64,000 nt of DNA from Gordoniibacillus kamchatkensis (GTDB taxonomy: Bacteria; Bacillota; Bacilli; Paenibacillales; NBRC-103111). Of this stretch, positions 8,653 through 17,517 are shown one piece after another. Numbering within the stretch: position 1 is the stretch's first letter; every line of letters starts with the position of its first letter. The position numbers and the translations under genes are program-made. The DNA is taken from assembly GCF_000829455.1 (NCBI RefSeq), contig NZ_JXAK01000015.1:1-64000 (forward strand), in the 5' to 3' direction. The notes under the pieces were generated by a model that saw nothing but the letters and a program-made list of their open reading frames with translations, was not told the origin of the DNA and searched no databases.

Positions 8653-10539
8653 TCATAGTTTATCGTAATGCTGCCGAATGAGCGGGAATTCCCCGATCCG
8701 CAGCCGGGCGCTGCCGTAAGGCACAAGCTCCAGCTTGACGGCCGGTTGCCCGGCGACGTCCGGATTGAGAGGCGGCGTTCCTGCGTTGTTTTTCTCCATT
8801 TTCCAGTTGCGCACAAGCCGGCCTGTCGCCGTTAGCCGCACCGGCGCATGCTGCGACTCGAACGGCTGCGCAGGCACATCATCGCTCACCTGCACCGCAA
8901 ACTCCGTGCCTTCCTCCAGCCCGTATTTCCATGGCGAGGCCGGGTATACTTCCCAGTCGTGAAAACGTTCCCGCTCCCGCAGCAGCTGCCAGCTTTCCCG
9001 AATCGGCAGCACGTACACGAGCGGCCCCCGCTCGACGCTGACCGCATGCAAATGGCGGGACGAGGTGCGAACCTCCATCGGCAGCTCCAGCACCGCCTTG
9101 TCGCCGTCCGACCATTCGCGAAGGGCTGCAACATAACCGCGCTCGGCTTCGGGCAAAACGATCCGCTCCCCGTTGACCGTGAGCTGCGGATTCGTACACC
9201 ATGCCGGAATGCGCAGCCGCAAGGCGAACCGTTCCGTGCGGCTGAGGCGGAGAGACAAACCGATTTGCTCGAGGAACGGGTACTCGCCGCTTACGTCCAG
9301 CTCAAGCTTTGCCCCAGAGCCTACAGTGGCGCGAACGGTGCAAGGCGCGTAGCTGACGGCGGCGAGGCCTCCCGCCCCGTCTCCCATCCAGAGATTGGCG
9401 GCTAGCTTCGGCCAGCCCTGGTGCATGTTCGCCGTACAGCAGCCGAAGTTGGGCTCAAGCCCGAACAAGTTTGCTTCCGGTCCGTTGCTCCATGGGCGCG
9501 GCGCGACGTTGCACATAATCTGATTCACCTGCTGGTCGTATTGATGCGCCGTCCAATCTGCGGTTATGGCGGCTGGCAAAGCGTTGAAGGCGACCTTTTC
9601 GAGAATGTCCCCGTACCGCCCCTCTCCGAACACTTTCGCCAGCTGCTCCATAGTAAACATGTATTCGACGACCGCACACAGCTCGACGCCTTGGCTCGGG
9701 TGCGTGCCGGACAGCCATTCGTCGCCCGAGAACATGCCGTGAGCTTGTCCGTGATACGTCATCAGGCTGTCGATGCCGCGGTGCACCGCCGCATGCTCCC
9801 GCTCGTCGCCGCTCAAGCGATACATCATGGCCGGCGTTTTCAGCCCCATCGCGACATTGACGACATGCGTCCGCCAGTCCCACTCCTTCACTTTCCGCCA
9901 AAACGGGAAGTCGTGATAGATCGTCGTCCAATCGGTCGTCTGGCTCGCTACAATGCGCGCCAGCTCGAGCAGCGAGCTGTCCTGCGTGCGCTCGTGGAGC
10001 CAGAAAATGGACAGCAGCATCTCCGCGCCGCGAACTTTCGCCCAGCCTTGCAGCGGACGCTGTTCGATTGTCCCGCGCACGTAGCGGAAGTACCGCTCCA
10101 GGAACGGCACGATCCGCTCGTCGCCCGTCGCTTCCGCATGCTGCGTCAGCACCTTCAGCATAATCATGAAATGCCACCAGTCCTGCTGCTTGTCGACGTC
10201 GTTGTTGACGGTTTCGATCCGCCCCGGCCCGAAATCGCCGTTCTCCTTCTGGCTCGCCAGCGACCACTCCACCCAGCGGTTCGCTTTGGCGATAAGCTTC
10301 TCGTCGCCGAGCAAATAAGCGAGCGGCAGCAAGCCGTCGACGTAATACGGCCCGCGTTCCCAGCTCTCGCCCTTGCCTCCGATCCAGCCGTTGTCGGGCC
10401 CGACATCCGCCCAATGCTCTTCCAGGTGGCCGGTCAAGCCGTTCGCCTGGATGCGCAGCTGGCCAAGCAGCCACCCGGCCGGCTTAATGGCGCCGAGCGG
10501 AAGCGGCTCAAAAACGGGTTGCTTTAGCGATACGGTCAT
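8653..10539 (-). CDS. GH127 family beta-L-arabinofuranosidase-like hydrolase
   Basis: A 628-residue cytoplasmic glycoside hydrolase (formerly DUF1680) with an (alpha/alpha)6 barrel and C-terminal beta domains; there is no signal peptide. The zinc-cysteine active site of characterised GH127 enzymes is visible: Glu286 and Cys288 in GVELCAVVEY and the Cys367-Cys368 pair in FGCCTANMHQGWPK, where the first Cys of the pair is the expected nucleophile. The N-terminus (GAIKPAGWLLGQLRIQANG) and GGKGESWERGPYYVDGL are hallmark family stretches. AAGGAGTG precedes the ATG at 10539. The AraC regulator at 10728 is transcribed divergently and probably controls it. Release of beta-L-arabinose or a related sugar from short oligosaccharides is likely, though GH127 is broad and the exact substrate is unknown. 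Confidence 0.88.
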   Translation of the reverse strand: MTVSLKQPVFEPLPLGAIKPAGWLLGQLRIQANGLTGHLEEHWADVGPDNGWIGGKGESWERGPYYVDGLLPLAYLLGDEKLIAKANRWVEWSLASQKENGDFGPGRIETVNNDVDKQQDWWHFMIMLKVLTQHAEATGDERIVPFLERYFRYVRGTIEQRPLQGWAKVRGAEMLLSIFWLHERTQDSSLLELARIVASQTTDWTTIYHDFPFWRKVKEWDWRTHVVNVAMGLKTPAMMYRLSGDEREHAAVHRGIDSLMTYHGQAHGMFSGDEWLSGTHPSQGVELCAVVEYMFTMEQLAKVFGEGRYGDILEKVAFNALPAAITADWTAHQYDQQVNQIMCNVAPRPWSNGPEANLFGLEPNFGCCTANMHQGWPKLAANLWMGDGAGGLAAVSYAPCTVRATVGSGAKLELDVSGEYPFLEQIGLSLRLSRTERFALRLRIPAWCTNPQLTVNGERIVLPEAERGYVAALREWSDGDKAVLELPMEVRTSSRHLHAVSVERGPLVYVLPIRESWQLLRERERFHDWEVYPASPWKYGLEEGTEFAVQVSDDVPAQPFESQHAPVRLTATGRLVRNWKMEKNNAGTPPLNPDVAGQPAVKLELVPYGSARLRIGEFPLIRQHYDKL

Positions 10540-10727
10540 AGCTAATCACTCCTTGAATGGGGTTCGTTGCTGTACCCAATGTACCACGTTGGAACGCATC
10601 CCCAAGAGCACCAAAAGCAACCTATTTTTATCCATTCGCAACATGACAAAGCAACAAAATCAGCTTCATACGGGAAGGTAACCGAAAACAATTGTCGAAT
10701 CTAATGTGAAGAAAAGGGGTGTTCTCC
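10540..10727. promoter_or_regulatory. Divergent intergenic region between GH127 and AraC genes
   Basis: This 188-base region must hold both promoters. A direct repeat TGTACC-N3-TGTACC lies at about 10573-10587, close to the GH127 start, and could be an AraC half-site pair because repeats spaced about one helical turn apart are typical for this family. No consensus -35/-10 pair is clear for either direction. Confidence 0.3.
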
Positions 10728-11585
10728 ATGCTGCAGTTCATTTGTCCGCCTCTGCCTCATTTTACGGTTGGCGGTGAAGATACGTATCCGATCGGAGGCA
10801 AGCATGCAAGCCGCTCCAATATCGGCGTATTCGATTTGCTCATCGTCACCCGCGGCTGCTTGTTTCTGGAGGAAGACGGGCAGTCATACGCCGTAGGACC
10901 GGGCGAATACTTGATCCTTATGCCTGACCGCTCGCACCGGACGGCGATGCCTTGCCGGGAGGAGACGCATTTTTATTGGGTTCATTTTCAAACGGTGGGC
11001 GAATGGTTCGAGGTTAGCGAGAAGCTGGCGGACGACGGCGCAAGGTCGGGCCAGCCTTATGCCCAAATCGAGCAGTTCGCTTTCTACGTGGCGAAGACGG
11101 GGGCGCTTCTGGCGCAAGAAGACGTCTTCCGCAAAATGAACGAGCTGCTGCAGCTCCACGACGATCCGGCCTCCGGCGCCCGCTGGAGACAGCAGCAGCT
11201 GTTTCACGACTTGCTATTGCAATTGCAGGAAGAGGGCGGGCGAACGGAGCTGGCGCACCATTTGCTGGTCGCCGAACGGGCCGCCGCCTGGCTGCGGCAG
11301 CGGTACAAAGAGAGCGTCAGCTACAAGCAGCTGGCGGAAGCGCTCCATTTTCACCCTAACTATATTGCGCTCTGCATGAAAAAGGCGTTTGGCTGCACGC
11401 CGCACGACTATTTGACCCGGCACCGGATCGAACAGGCGAAGCAGCTTCTGATCCATACGAACGAGCCGGTCGGCGCCATCGCCGAGCAAACCGGGTTCGG
11501 CTCGTTTCCGTACTTTGTCCGCTGCTTCGCGCGTTACGCGGGCGAGAAGCCGACGGCGTTCCGGCGGCGGTATCGGGCGGGCTAA
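10728..11585 (+). CDS. AraC family transcriptional regulator
   Basis: A 285-residue regulator with an N-terminal cupin-like sensor domain (motif GEYLILMPDRSHRTAMP near residue 60) and a C-terminal AraC double helix-turn-helix (YKQLAEALHFHPNYIALCMKK and VGAIAEQTGFGSFPYFVRCF). The ATG at 10728, 8 bases after AAGGGG, is preferred to the in-frame GTG at 10719. It diverges from the GH127 gene and most likely activates it on binding the released sugar. Bases 10928-11125, encoding the centre of the protein, recur almost unchanged at 23059-23256. A weak hairpin follows at 11681-11732. Confidence 0.9.
   Translation: MLQFICPPLPHFTVGGEDTYPIGGKHASRSNIGVFDLLIVTRGCLFLEEDGQSYAVGPGEYLILMPDRSHRTAMPCREETHFYWVHFQTVGEWFEVSEKLADDGARSGQPYAQIEQFAFYVAKTGALLAQEDVFRKMNELLQLHDDPASGARWRQQQLFHDLLLQLQEEGGRTELAHHLLVAERAAAWLRQRYKESVSYKQLAEALHFHPNYIALCMKKAFGCTPHDYLTRHRIEQAKQLLIHTNEPVGAIAEQTGFGSFPYFVRCFARYAGEKPTAFRRRYRAG
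10928..11125 (+). repeat. 198-bp repeat, copy 1 (inside the AraC gene)
   Basis: This 198-base stretch is matched at 23059-23256 in the same orientation with one visible substitution (CTTCTGG here, CTTCAGG there). It encodes the middle of the AraC sensor/linker region. This is the copy in the intact gene, so it is the likely source. Confidence 0.9.
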
Positions 11586-11680
11586 GCTTCCATATTTCTT
11601 CCCAAAACGGAACAGCCTGCTATTTTGACCAAGCTGCCCTTGGCTCGAGGCGGCATCACAATATCCAGCCCAAGATGGAA

Positions 11681-11732
11681 AAGAGCCTGAACTTTGGCAG
11701 CATGAAACGAAACGCGTTCCAAAGAGGCTCTT
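11681..11732. terminator. Hairpin between convergent AraC and GH63-like genes
   Basis: AAGAGCCT...ACTTTGG pairs with CCAAAG...AGGCTCTT, with a small bulge, between two convergent genes. There is no strong T run, so termination is plausible from position but weakly supported. Confidence 0.35.
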
Positions 11733-11752
11733 CAATGACGAGTATGCAGGGA

Positions 11753-13414
11753 CTAATGAATCCGGAATTCCGCGGTTTCGTCGATTTCCGCCTTATGTTC
11801 TTTCCCGCCGCAACGAATATTGACTGTCAACGGGGCATCGCTGGAGACACGGATTCGATACGAGCCGTCGGTCTCCTCTGTTGCTAACAGATCCACAGTC
11901 TTACCCGCAAACCAATACCGTCTGCAGCCTACCGTCCCCATGCCGGGTTCAAGCCTCCACGACAATTCATTGGCAACGGCATCACCCTTAAGACCGATGG
12001 CGTGTTCCAGCAAATAAAGCGTCGGCGAGATGCCGGACCAACCAACGAAATCTTTCTTGTCGGCATTTCCCGAGTCGATGGAATCGGGAGGATAATTTTC
12101 CCATATCGTACCGGTAGCTTGATAGACTTTCACGACATTATCAAGGTGGTTGAGCGCGATTTCTCTCGCCAACCCGTGATACCCGTATTTCTCCAAACCG
12201 CGAATCACCATCGTGTTGGTCGGAGCCCAGACAGACCCCTTCCAATACCCGCCCTGCGGATCATATCCCGGCTCGTCGGCGGCGCAAACCGGAACGCGAT
12301 GTTTCCGGTTGAAGGTGTTCGGATCGTTCAACCATTCGGCGAGCTTGGCCGCTTGCATTTCGTCGGCAACTCCGGCCAGAAGCGCCCAATAAGCGGCAAT
12401 CGTTTTGACGGGAGCGCGCCGCCCCTCATTCGTAATGTCGTAATAAAACCCCGATTGAGGATCCCACATAAGCTCGTTGATGGAATCGGTAAAGGTTTGC
12501 GCGTCTTTGACCAATGTGGCGACCTGACCGGACAGACGTTTCGCCTCGGCAACAGCCCCTTCTCCAATCTTTTTATCGACCAGGATACTTGCTATCTCAA
12601 CCAAATTTCGAGCGAAGAGCACCATCTCGCAACTGATATCAACCCCGCTCCCCAAATACTTGTTGCGCGGCGAGTTGTCCATGCTGGCCCAATCGGTGAC
12701 GAACAAGCCGTAGTGATTGTAAAGGTGATACCTCAGCGCATTATAATAACGGACCAGCGGTTCCCATACCAACTCCAGACGATCTCTGTCCCCCGTATGC
12801 TTGAAGCTTTCCAGCTCCGCCCAAGCTGCGATAGGGTGATTCAATGCGTCCAGCCTCATGTAAGGCGGATGTTCCACGACGCGGCCCAAGTCCGGCTTGA
12901 GCATCGCTTCATAGTCGAGGTCGTTAATTTGCGCGAGCCCCCTATGTTTGTAGTGATTATGGAAGAAAGAATGCAGCGGTTTTCGGTCGGCGTTCACCCA
13001 TTTATATAAATCTTTGCCCGTCTCCCTCGCATATTGGCGGGAGATCTCGCCGTCGTCAAGCTGCTTGCAGTAAAAGTTATCTAGAGAACGGATGCCCGGG
13101 ATATACGGATGGGCCAGGTTGCAAAACATGGTGATAAAGGCAGTGTCCCACAAAAAGATATTATCGCTGAATGCCGCGTCGACGAAATTGCTGACAAAGC
13201 CGCTTTCCGGCGTCGGCACATGGGTATTGCGATAAGCAATTTCCCATGTCCGCCAGTAGCATTCGATATAATCCGGACGTTTGTCGAATATAGGATCCGG
13301 CAAACGGCTGCGAGCTTCCTCGAACGTCAGGAGAGGAGTATCCGCATACGTTTTCTTACCGAAAAAAATCCCTCTTGTCCACTGTTCCGGCTGAGTCTTC
13401 TTGTTATTTGGCAT
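11753..13414 (-). CDS. GH63-like (MGH1-type) glycoside hydrolase
   Basis: A 553-residue (alpha/alpha)6-barrel hydrolase of the trehalase/GH63 clan. Visible signatures are FLWDTAF (Trp89-Asp90), LFVTDWASMDNSPRN (general-acid region) and GGYWKGSVWAPTNTMVIRGL with a later WENYPPDS segment (catalytic-base side). There is no signal peptide. Bacterial proteins of this size and motif set include mannosylglycerate and glucosylglycerate hydrolases, which release the hexose and glycerate. It is the last gene of a minus-strand run following an SGNH hydrolase and a complete sugar importer; further upstream come a GH13_18 phosphorylase and a glycerate kinase stub. That context favours a glycerate-linked glycoside over trehalose. 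Family call is strong; substrate is inference. Confidence 0.82.
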   Translation of the reverse strand: MPNNKKTQPEQWTRGIFFGKKTYADTPLLTFEEARSRLPDPIFDKRPDYIECYWRTWEIAYRNTHVPTPESGFVSNFVDAAFSDNIFLWDTAFITMFCNLAHPYIPGIRSLDNFYCKQLDDGEISRQYARETGKDLYKWVNADRKPLHSFFHNHYKHRGLAQINDLDYEAMLKPDLGRVVEHPPYMRLDALNHPIAAWAELESFKHTGDRDRLELVWEPLVRYYNALRYHLYNHYGLFVTDWASMDNSPRNKYLGSGVDISCEMVLFARNLVEIASILVDKKIGEGAVAEAKRLSGQVATLVKDAQTFTDSINELMWDPQSGFYYDITNEGRRAPVKTIAAYWALLAGVADEMQAAKLAEWLNDPNTFNRKHRVPVCAADEPGYDPQGGYWKGSVWAPTNTMVIRGLEKYGYHGLAREIALNHLDNVVKVYQATGTIWENYPPDSIDSGNADKKDFVGWSGISPTLYLLEHAIGLKGDAVANELSWRLEPGMGTVGCRRYWFAGKTVDLLATEETDGSYRIRVSSDAPLTVNIRCGGKEHKAEIDETAEFRIH

Positions 13415-13445
13415 GAGTCGATCTCCCTGCTCCGCTGAAGGTAAT

Positions 13446-14123
13446 TTATTTGATTAGGTCAAGACGGCGGATCGTTCCCGCGATTTCTTCCGCAATGAGC
13501 TCATAAGCGTAGCGGCTGGGATGGATATGGTCATTTTGATCGATAAACCAGCTGATCGGGACGCCCTTCCCCACCTTATCTCTGACGCGCTCAAACACAT
13601 TGATGCATGGCACATTTTCATTGTCTGCAAACTCTGCAGCGGCTTGCAGATACATCTCGCTGTATGCGGCCCATTCCTGCCTTAATTCCAGCGCCACATC
13701 CCGGTACGTCGGAACATGGTCGAGGAAATGATCCATATCCGGCGGAATGGTAATGAGGAAGACGAGCTCCGCAGGAGTCGTGGCACGCAGCACATCAAAC
13801 ATCCGGCGCAAGACGTTATGATAATTTCCGATGCGATGCTTCCCGTCCAGCCGATGATTGTATGCGAACGACTCGACCACGACCAGATCGGGGCTGACGG
13901 ACGAAAGGCATTTTTGCGAGCCGGCTCCGAACGGATTCGGGAAATCGTGCGTGACGCGGTAAATCCCGTATTCCGCGCGGGTGCCGCTTACCCCGTAGTT
14001 AAACAGCTCAAACGGCTGCTCAGGAAATTCCCGCTCCAGCGAGTCTCTTAACTCAGGCATCTCCGATCCCCAGAAAGCGGTCATCGAATCGCCGAGACAA
14101 GCGATTTTATATTTGCGTTTCAT
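13446..14123 (-). CDS. SGNH/GDSL-family hydrolase
   Basis: A 225-residue cytoplasmic esterase-type protein. Block I reads CLGDSMTAFWGS with the nucleophile Ser12 in GDS, block II has the Gly in NYGVSGT, and block V reads DQNDHIHPSRYAYELIA with the catalytic Asp-His pair. This is a lipase/esterase-fold enzyme removing acyl groups, perhaps from an acylated sugar imported by the neighbouring ABC transporter. It lies 15 bases after the permease gene and 31 bases before the GH63-like gene, so it belongs to the same operon. No typical substrate can be inferred from the sequence itself. Confidence 0.85.
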   Translation of the reverse strand: MKRKYKIACLGDSMTAFWGSEMPELRDSLEREFPEQPFELFNYGVSGTRAEYGIYRVTHDFPNPFGAGSQKCLSSVSPDLVVVESFAYNHRLDGKHRIGNYHNVLRRMFDVLRATTPAELVFLITIPPDMDHFLDHVPTYRDVALELRQEWAAYSEMYLQAAAEFADNENVPCINVFERVRDKVGKGVPISWFIDQNDHIHPSRYAYELIAEEIAGTIRRLDLIK

Positions 14124-14138
14124 ATGATCTGCTCCCTT

Positions 14139-14957
14139 CTACCCTTTCACCGCTCCCGCCATCAAACCGTTGACAAATTGCTTTTGAAGCACTAAAAAAA
14201 CGGCCAGCGCCGGAAGTAAGGACATGACATTCGCCGCCAAAATTTTGGACCACGGGATGTTATCCGAATTCTGAAGCATCACGGCCAGCTTAAGCGGCAA
14301 GGTGTAGTTCGCTTCGCTTTGCAGCAAGACCAACGGCATGGTGAACGAGTTCCAGTTTTGCACGAAATCGATGATTACAAGCGCCGTTATTGCCGGACGA
14401 ATCAGGGGAACAACGATTTGAGTAAACGTGCGGAAATCTCCCGATCCGTCTATTTTGGCGGCCTCGAGCATTTCATCCGGGATGTCGTCGATGTACTGCT
14501 TCGTAAAAAATATGGCAAACACGGTCACGGAGAAAGGCAGGATCAAACCGAGCAGCGAATCGAACATGCCCAGCTTCGTAATAATGAAATAGAGCGGCAA
14601 GAGCAACACGGTCGGCGGTACGATCATCGTCGCGATCAAACCGGAGAACATGGCATCCCTGCCCAGAAACCGCTTTTTGGAAAAGGCGTACCCGGCCATG
14701 CTGGAGAACAGCACCGTCAGGGTAACGGTCGGAACCGCCACGAGCAGCGAGTTCGTAAAGGTGACGCTGATCTTGAGCTTGTCCCAAATGTCGGGGTAGT
14801 TTTGCCAAACCAACGTCTCGGGAAAAAAAGTAGGCGGAAATCTCGTAATCTCCAAGTCGCCTTTCAGACTCGATGCCAACACCCAATAAACCGGTATCAG
14901 GAATAAGATTCCGATTGCCCAGAGAATGACTGTGGACAGTACATTACTGCGTTTCAT
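14139..14957 (-). CDS. Sugar ABC transporter permease (MalG type)
   Basis: A 272-residue inner-membrane permease with six predicted hydrophobic segments and a cytoplasmic EAA loop, MLEAAKIDGSGDFRTFTQIV (from about residue 163), which contacts the ATPase. The N-terminus begins with TM1 (LSTVILWAIGILFLIPVYWV). It is 12 bases downstream of the MalF-type partner and just upstream of the SGNH gene. No ATPase gene lies in the operon, as is usual for this transporter class, where a shared MsmX-type ATPase is used. Confidence 0.92.
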   Translation of the reverse strand: MKRSNVLSTVILWAIGILFLIPVYWVLASSLKGDLEITRFPPTFFPETLVWQNYPDIWDKLKISVTFTNSLLVAVPTVTLTVLFSSMAGYAFSKKRFLGRDAMFSGLIATMIVPPTVLLLPLYFIITKLGMFDSLLGLILPFSVTVFAIFFTKQYIDDIPDEMLEAAKIDGSGDFRTFTQIVVPLIRPAITALVIIDFVQNWNSFTMPLVLLQSEANYTLPLKLAVMLQNSDNIPWSKILAANVMSLLPALAVFLVLQKQFVNGLMAGAVKG

Positions 14958-14969
14958 TCCTTCACCCCC

Positions 14970-15872
14970 CTAGCCTAATCTTCTCTCGACAAGTTTTCTT
15001 TGAATGATCGTTATGCCTACGACAAAGATGAACAGCAGGTAAGACATCGCGGCTGCAGGACCGAACTCGTAATATTTGAACGCCCTGTTATAGATGAGGA
15101 ATGGGACCGTAATCGTAGAATCCCCAGGGCCGCCTCCCGTCATGATGTAAATCTCCTGAAATACGTTAAGCGAATGAATCAATAGCAAAATCATAACGAC
15201 TAACGATATACGACTTAGCAATGGCCAAGTGATATACCGGAATTTTTGAATTTTGGTGGCGCCTTCCACATCGGCTACTTCATAAAGATCTTTTGGGATA
15301 TTTTGTAAACCTGACAAATAAATGATCATGTAATACCCGATATTTCTCCAGCATGACATTAACACAATGACCGGCATCGCCCAGACCGCATTGGCCAACC
15401 AGTTGGGACCTGTCAAACCGAGCTTCTGAAGCAAGGCATTTACCAATCCTTTGTCCCCATTAAATAAAAACATGAAGATCAGGCTTCCGCTAACAATTGA
15501 GATAATATAAGGAATAAAGAAAATGGATCTGACAAAATTAACGCCCTTAAGTTTCTGATTGACAAGCATGGCAAGAAACACGGATCCAAACACGGAAAGG
15601 GGAATAAATAGAACGCCAAAATAAGCTGTATTGAAAACCGCTTTAAAAAATAACGGATTATGAAGCGCCGCCGCGTAATTGTCGAAGCCGACGAAAGAGC
15701 CGGGAATCTCGAATAAACCGGCAGTTTTAAGAGCAATCGGTTTAATATCCTTGAAGCTGACGATGACGGACCAAATGATGGGATAAATCAAAAAGAGACC
15801 TAGAACGACGATCGAAGGCAATAGAAATAAATACGCGTTAAGATCCCCAAGCTTGCTTCTTACCAACTTCAC
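14970..15872 (-). CDS. Sugar ABC transporter permease (MalF type)
   Basis: A 300-residue permease beginning with a short basic tail and TM1 (AYLFLLPSIVVLGLFLIYPI), then the substrate-channel motif GFDNYAAALHNPLFFKAVFN and an EAA-like loop DLYEVADVEGATKIQKF. In that loop the usual Asp of the EAA...DGA motif is Glu (VEGA), a conservative change. It is encoded between the binding protein (gap 58 bases) and the MalG-type partner (gap 12 bases). It forms the membrane channel of the predicted glycerate-glycoside importer. Confidence 0.92.
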   Translation of the reverse strand: MKLVRSKLGDLNAYLFLLPSIVVLGLFLIYPIIWSVIVSFKDIKPIALKTAGLFEIPGSFVGFDNYAAALHNPLFFKAVFNTAYFGVLFIPLSVFGSVFLAMLVNQKLKGVNFVRSIFFIPYIISIVSGSLIFMFLFNGDKGLVNALLQKLGLTGPNWLANAVWAMPVIVLMSCWRNIGYYMIIYLSGLQNIPKDLYEVADVEGATKIQKFRYITWPLLSRISLVVMILLLIHSLNVFQEIYIMTGGGPGDSTITVPFLIYNRAFKYYEFGPAAAMSYLLFIFVVGITIIQRKLVERRLG

Positions 15873-15930
15873 GGCAGCTCCCCCTTAAGAAATAGGGAGC
15901 CCCCGGGACTGCGGGGCGCTCCCCTCTTGT

Positions 15931-17301
15931 TTACTTGGAATTCTTAATGATCGCGTTGCCTTTATCCTGAACCATCTTCAAGGCATCTGCGGCGGAAATT
16001 TTCCCGGACACAGCCTGATTTAATGCGCTGGTGTAAACTTCATCGCTAATTTGTGCCCATTGCGGAATCGGATATAGCGTCATCGGATACTCGATGCCCT
16101 TCATAAACACGTTGAATTCAGGGTGATCTTTATAGAATTGCGTATCCCCCATATCTTTGCGAATCGGCATACGGTACGGATAGTATTTGCCGTCGTCTCC
16201 CTTTTCGCCCTTCATCACCATTTCTTGGCCCGGCTTGGAGCACAAAAACTTGATGAGCTTCTCGGAAGCGGCCAGTTTGTCGCCTGTAACCCCGGTAGGA
16301 ACGGAGAGAAGGTACGTGGTAACCTCAGTCGCCTTGCCTGCGGGACCGGTCGGAACTTCGGCCACACCAGCCTCGAATGCGCCGTTTGTTTTCCAAGCTG
16401 TACCAACTCCCCAAGGTCCGGACATTTCCATCGCTACGACCTGGTTTCCGAAATCCGTCTGAATCGCTCCTCCGTCTTTATTGAGCGAATCCGGAGGCGA
16501 GGTTTCTTTCAACAGCTTCGTATAGAACTCCAGCGCTTTAATGCCTTCAGGGGAATTAATGGCCACTTCATACTTACCGTTATTTTGGGTTACGAGCTTG
16601 GCCCCGGCTTGACCTGCAAACAAATCGTACATCCACGCCAAGTCGCCGCTCTGCTTGCCTGCCAACCCGATCCCGAATTGATCCGGCTTTCCGTCGCCGT
16701 TCGTATCGACCGTTAGCTTTTTGGCGTCTGCATAGAGCTCATCCCATGTTTTCGGCGGTTCTTTGATTCCGGCTTTCGCAAACAAGTTTTTGTTGTAAAT
16801 GATCTGGATCGTATGGCCGAGCCACGGCATCCCCATCAGTTTGCCGTTATCTTCGGCCAAACTCCAAATTTGCGGCATGTAATTCGCTTTCTCGGCCCCG
16901 AAGTCCTTCGTTAAGTCGACGAACGCTCCTTGAGCGGCCAGCGGTTTGGCATCGCCGTAAGCAACCTGAAGCACTTCCGGCGACTTTCCGCTTAAAATTT
17001 GCGTCAGCAGCTTCTGTCCGGTCTGTACGCCTCCGAGCAGCTGCACCTTGACGTCCGGATTTTCCTTCTCGAACTGGTTGATCATTTCCTGGATCGCTTT
17101 GCCTCTGCCGGAATCGCTTGCCCAAGCAATCTGCATGCTGATGTTCGTCACTTTACCGCTGCTTTGCGCCGGTGCCGATGCATCCGATTTTGGTTGGGCC
17201 GCCGGTGTTGCTGCAGCTCCGTTGTTCGTATTTGGACTGCTGCACGCCGTCATCAGTCCCATTAAACCTGCGATTGAAATTAACCCTAACTTTTTGTTCA
17301 T
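15931..17301 (-). CDS. Sugar ABC transporter substrate-binding lipoprotein
   Basis: A 456-residue extracellular binding protein. The signal peptide ends in the lipobox LMTAC (Cys20), followed by an Asn/Ala/Ser-rich linker (SSPNTNNGAAATPAAQPKSD). The family 1 solute-binding core follows (TNISMQIAW; GVQTGQKLLTQILSGKSPEV; KTWDELYADAKKLT; VAMEMSGPWGVG). GAGGAGG precedes the ATG by about 8 bases. It is the first gene of the importer part of the locus and follows the GH13_18 gene and the glycerate kinase stub after 144 bases. Confidence 0.93.
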   Translation of the reverse strand: MNKKLGLISIAGLMGLMTACSSPNTNNGAAATPAAQPKSDASAPAQSSGKVTNISMQIAWASDSGRGKAIQEMINQFEKENPDVKVQLLGGVQTGQKLLTQILSGKSPEVLQVAYGDAKPLAAQGAFVDLTKDFGAEKANYMPQIWSLAEDNGKLMGMPWLGHTIQIIYNKNLFAKAGIKEPPKTWDELYADAKKLTVDTNGDGKPDQFGIGLAGKQSGDLAWMYDLFAGQAGAKLVTQNNGKYEVAINSPEGIKALEFYTKLLKETSPPDSLNKDGGAIQTDFGNQVVAMEMSGPWGVGTAWKTNGAFEAGVAEVPTGPAGKATEVTTYLLSVPTGVTGDKLAASEKLIKFLCSKPGQEMVMKGEKGDDGKYYPYRMPIRKDMGDTQFYKDHPEFNVFMKGIEYPMTLYPIPQWAQISDEVYTSALNQAVSGKISAADALKMVQDKGNAIIKNSK

Positions 17302-17445
17302 TGGATGACCTCCTCAATGATGGCATAAGGGCGATACGATTGGATTCGTTTGAAACATAGGTTCTGTCAATCTGCAATCCGTTCCGAAAGCGGTTTCCCA
17401 TGAAGCGGCAGGCTGCCAATTGAAGATCAAGATTGCAGGAATCCG
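17302..17445. promoter_or_regulatory. Probable promoter region of the importer operon
   Basis: This short gap precedes the binding-protein gene. A TTGACA (minus strand, about 17372-17367) could be a -35 box, but no good -10 is found at 17 bases. A dyad GAAA.CGCTTTC at about 17386-17397 resembles a cre core but matches the full consensus at only about 11 of 14 positions. Both are weak. Confidence 0.25.
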
Positions 17446-17517
17446 TCACTTGAAGGCAGGATCATATCTCCCCGGCAATGACGCTTGGAAACAGTCCGGG
17501 GAAATGACGATCTTCAT
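17446..17517 (-). pseudogene. N-terminal stub of a glycerate kinase
   Basis: A reading frame starts at an ATG that overlaps the stop of the GH13_18 gene (ATGA, 17517-17514), the arrangement expected of a translationally coupled operon partner. It reads MKIVISPDCFQASL before running into unrelated sequence and a stop after 23 codons. The opening matches the strongly conserved start of the GlxK/GarK glycerate 2-kinase family (MKIVIAPDSFKGSL). The remaining 350 or so residues are missing, and only 144 bases separate it from the next gene. Its presence directly after a GH13_18 phosphorylase supports glycerate as a product of this pathway. The match covers only about 14 residues, so the call is suggestive. 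Confidence 0.55.

Noticed and set aside
9421-10527. 368-codon open frame antisense to the GH127 gene
   Set aside because: Shadow frame; the minus strand has the complete GH127 active-site motifs and a good ribosome binding site.
17386-17397. Cre site upstream of the importer binding protein
   Set aside because: Only about 11 of 14 consensus positions match and no promoter elements are positioned around it.
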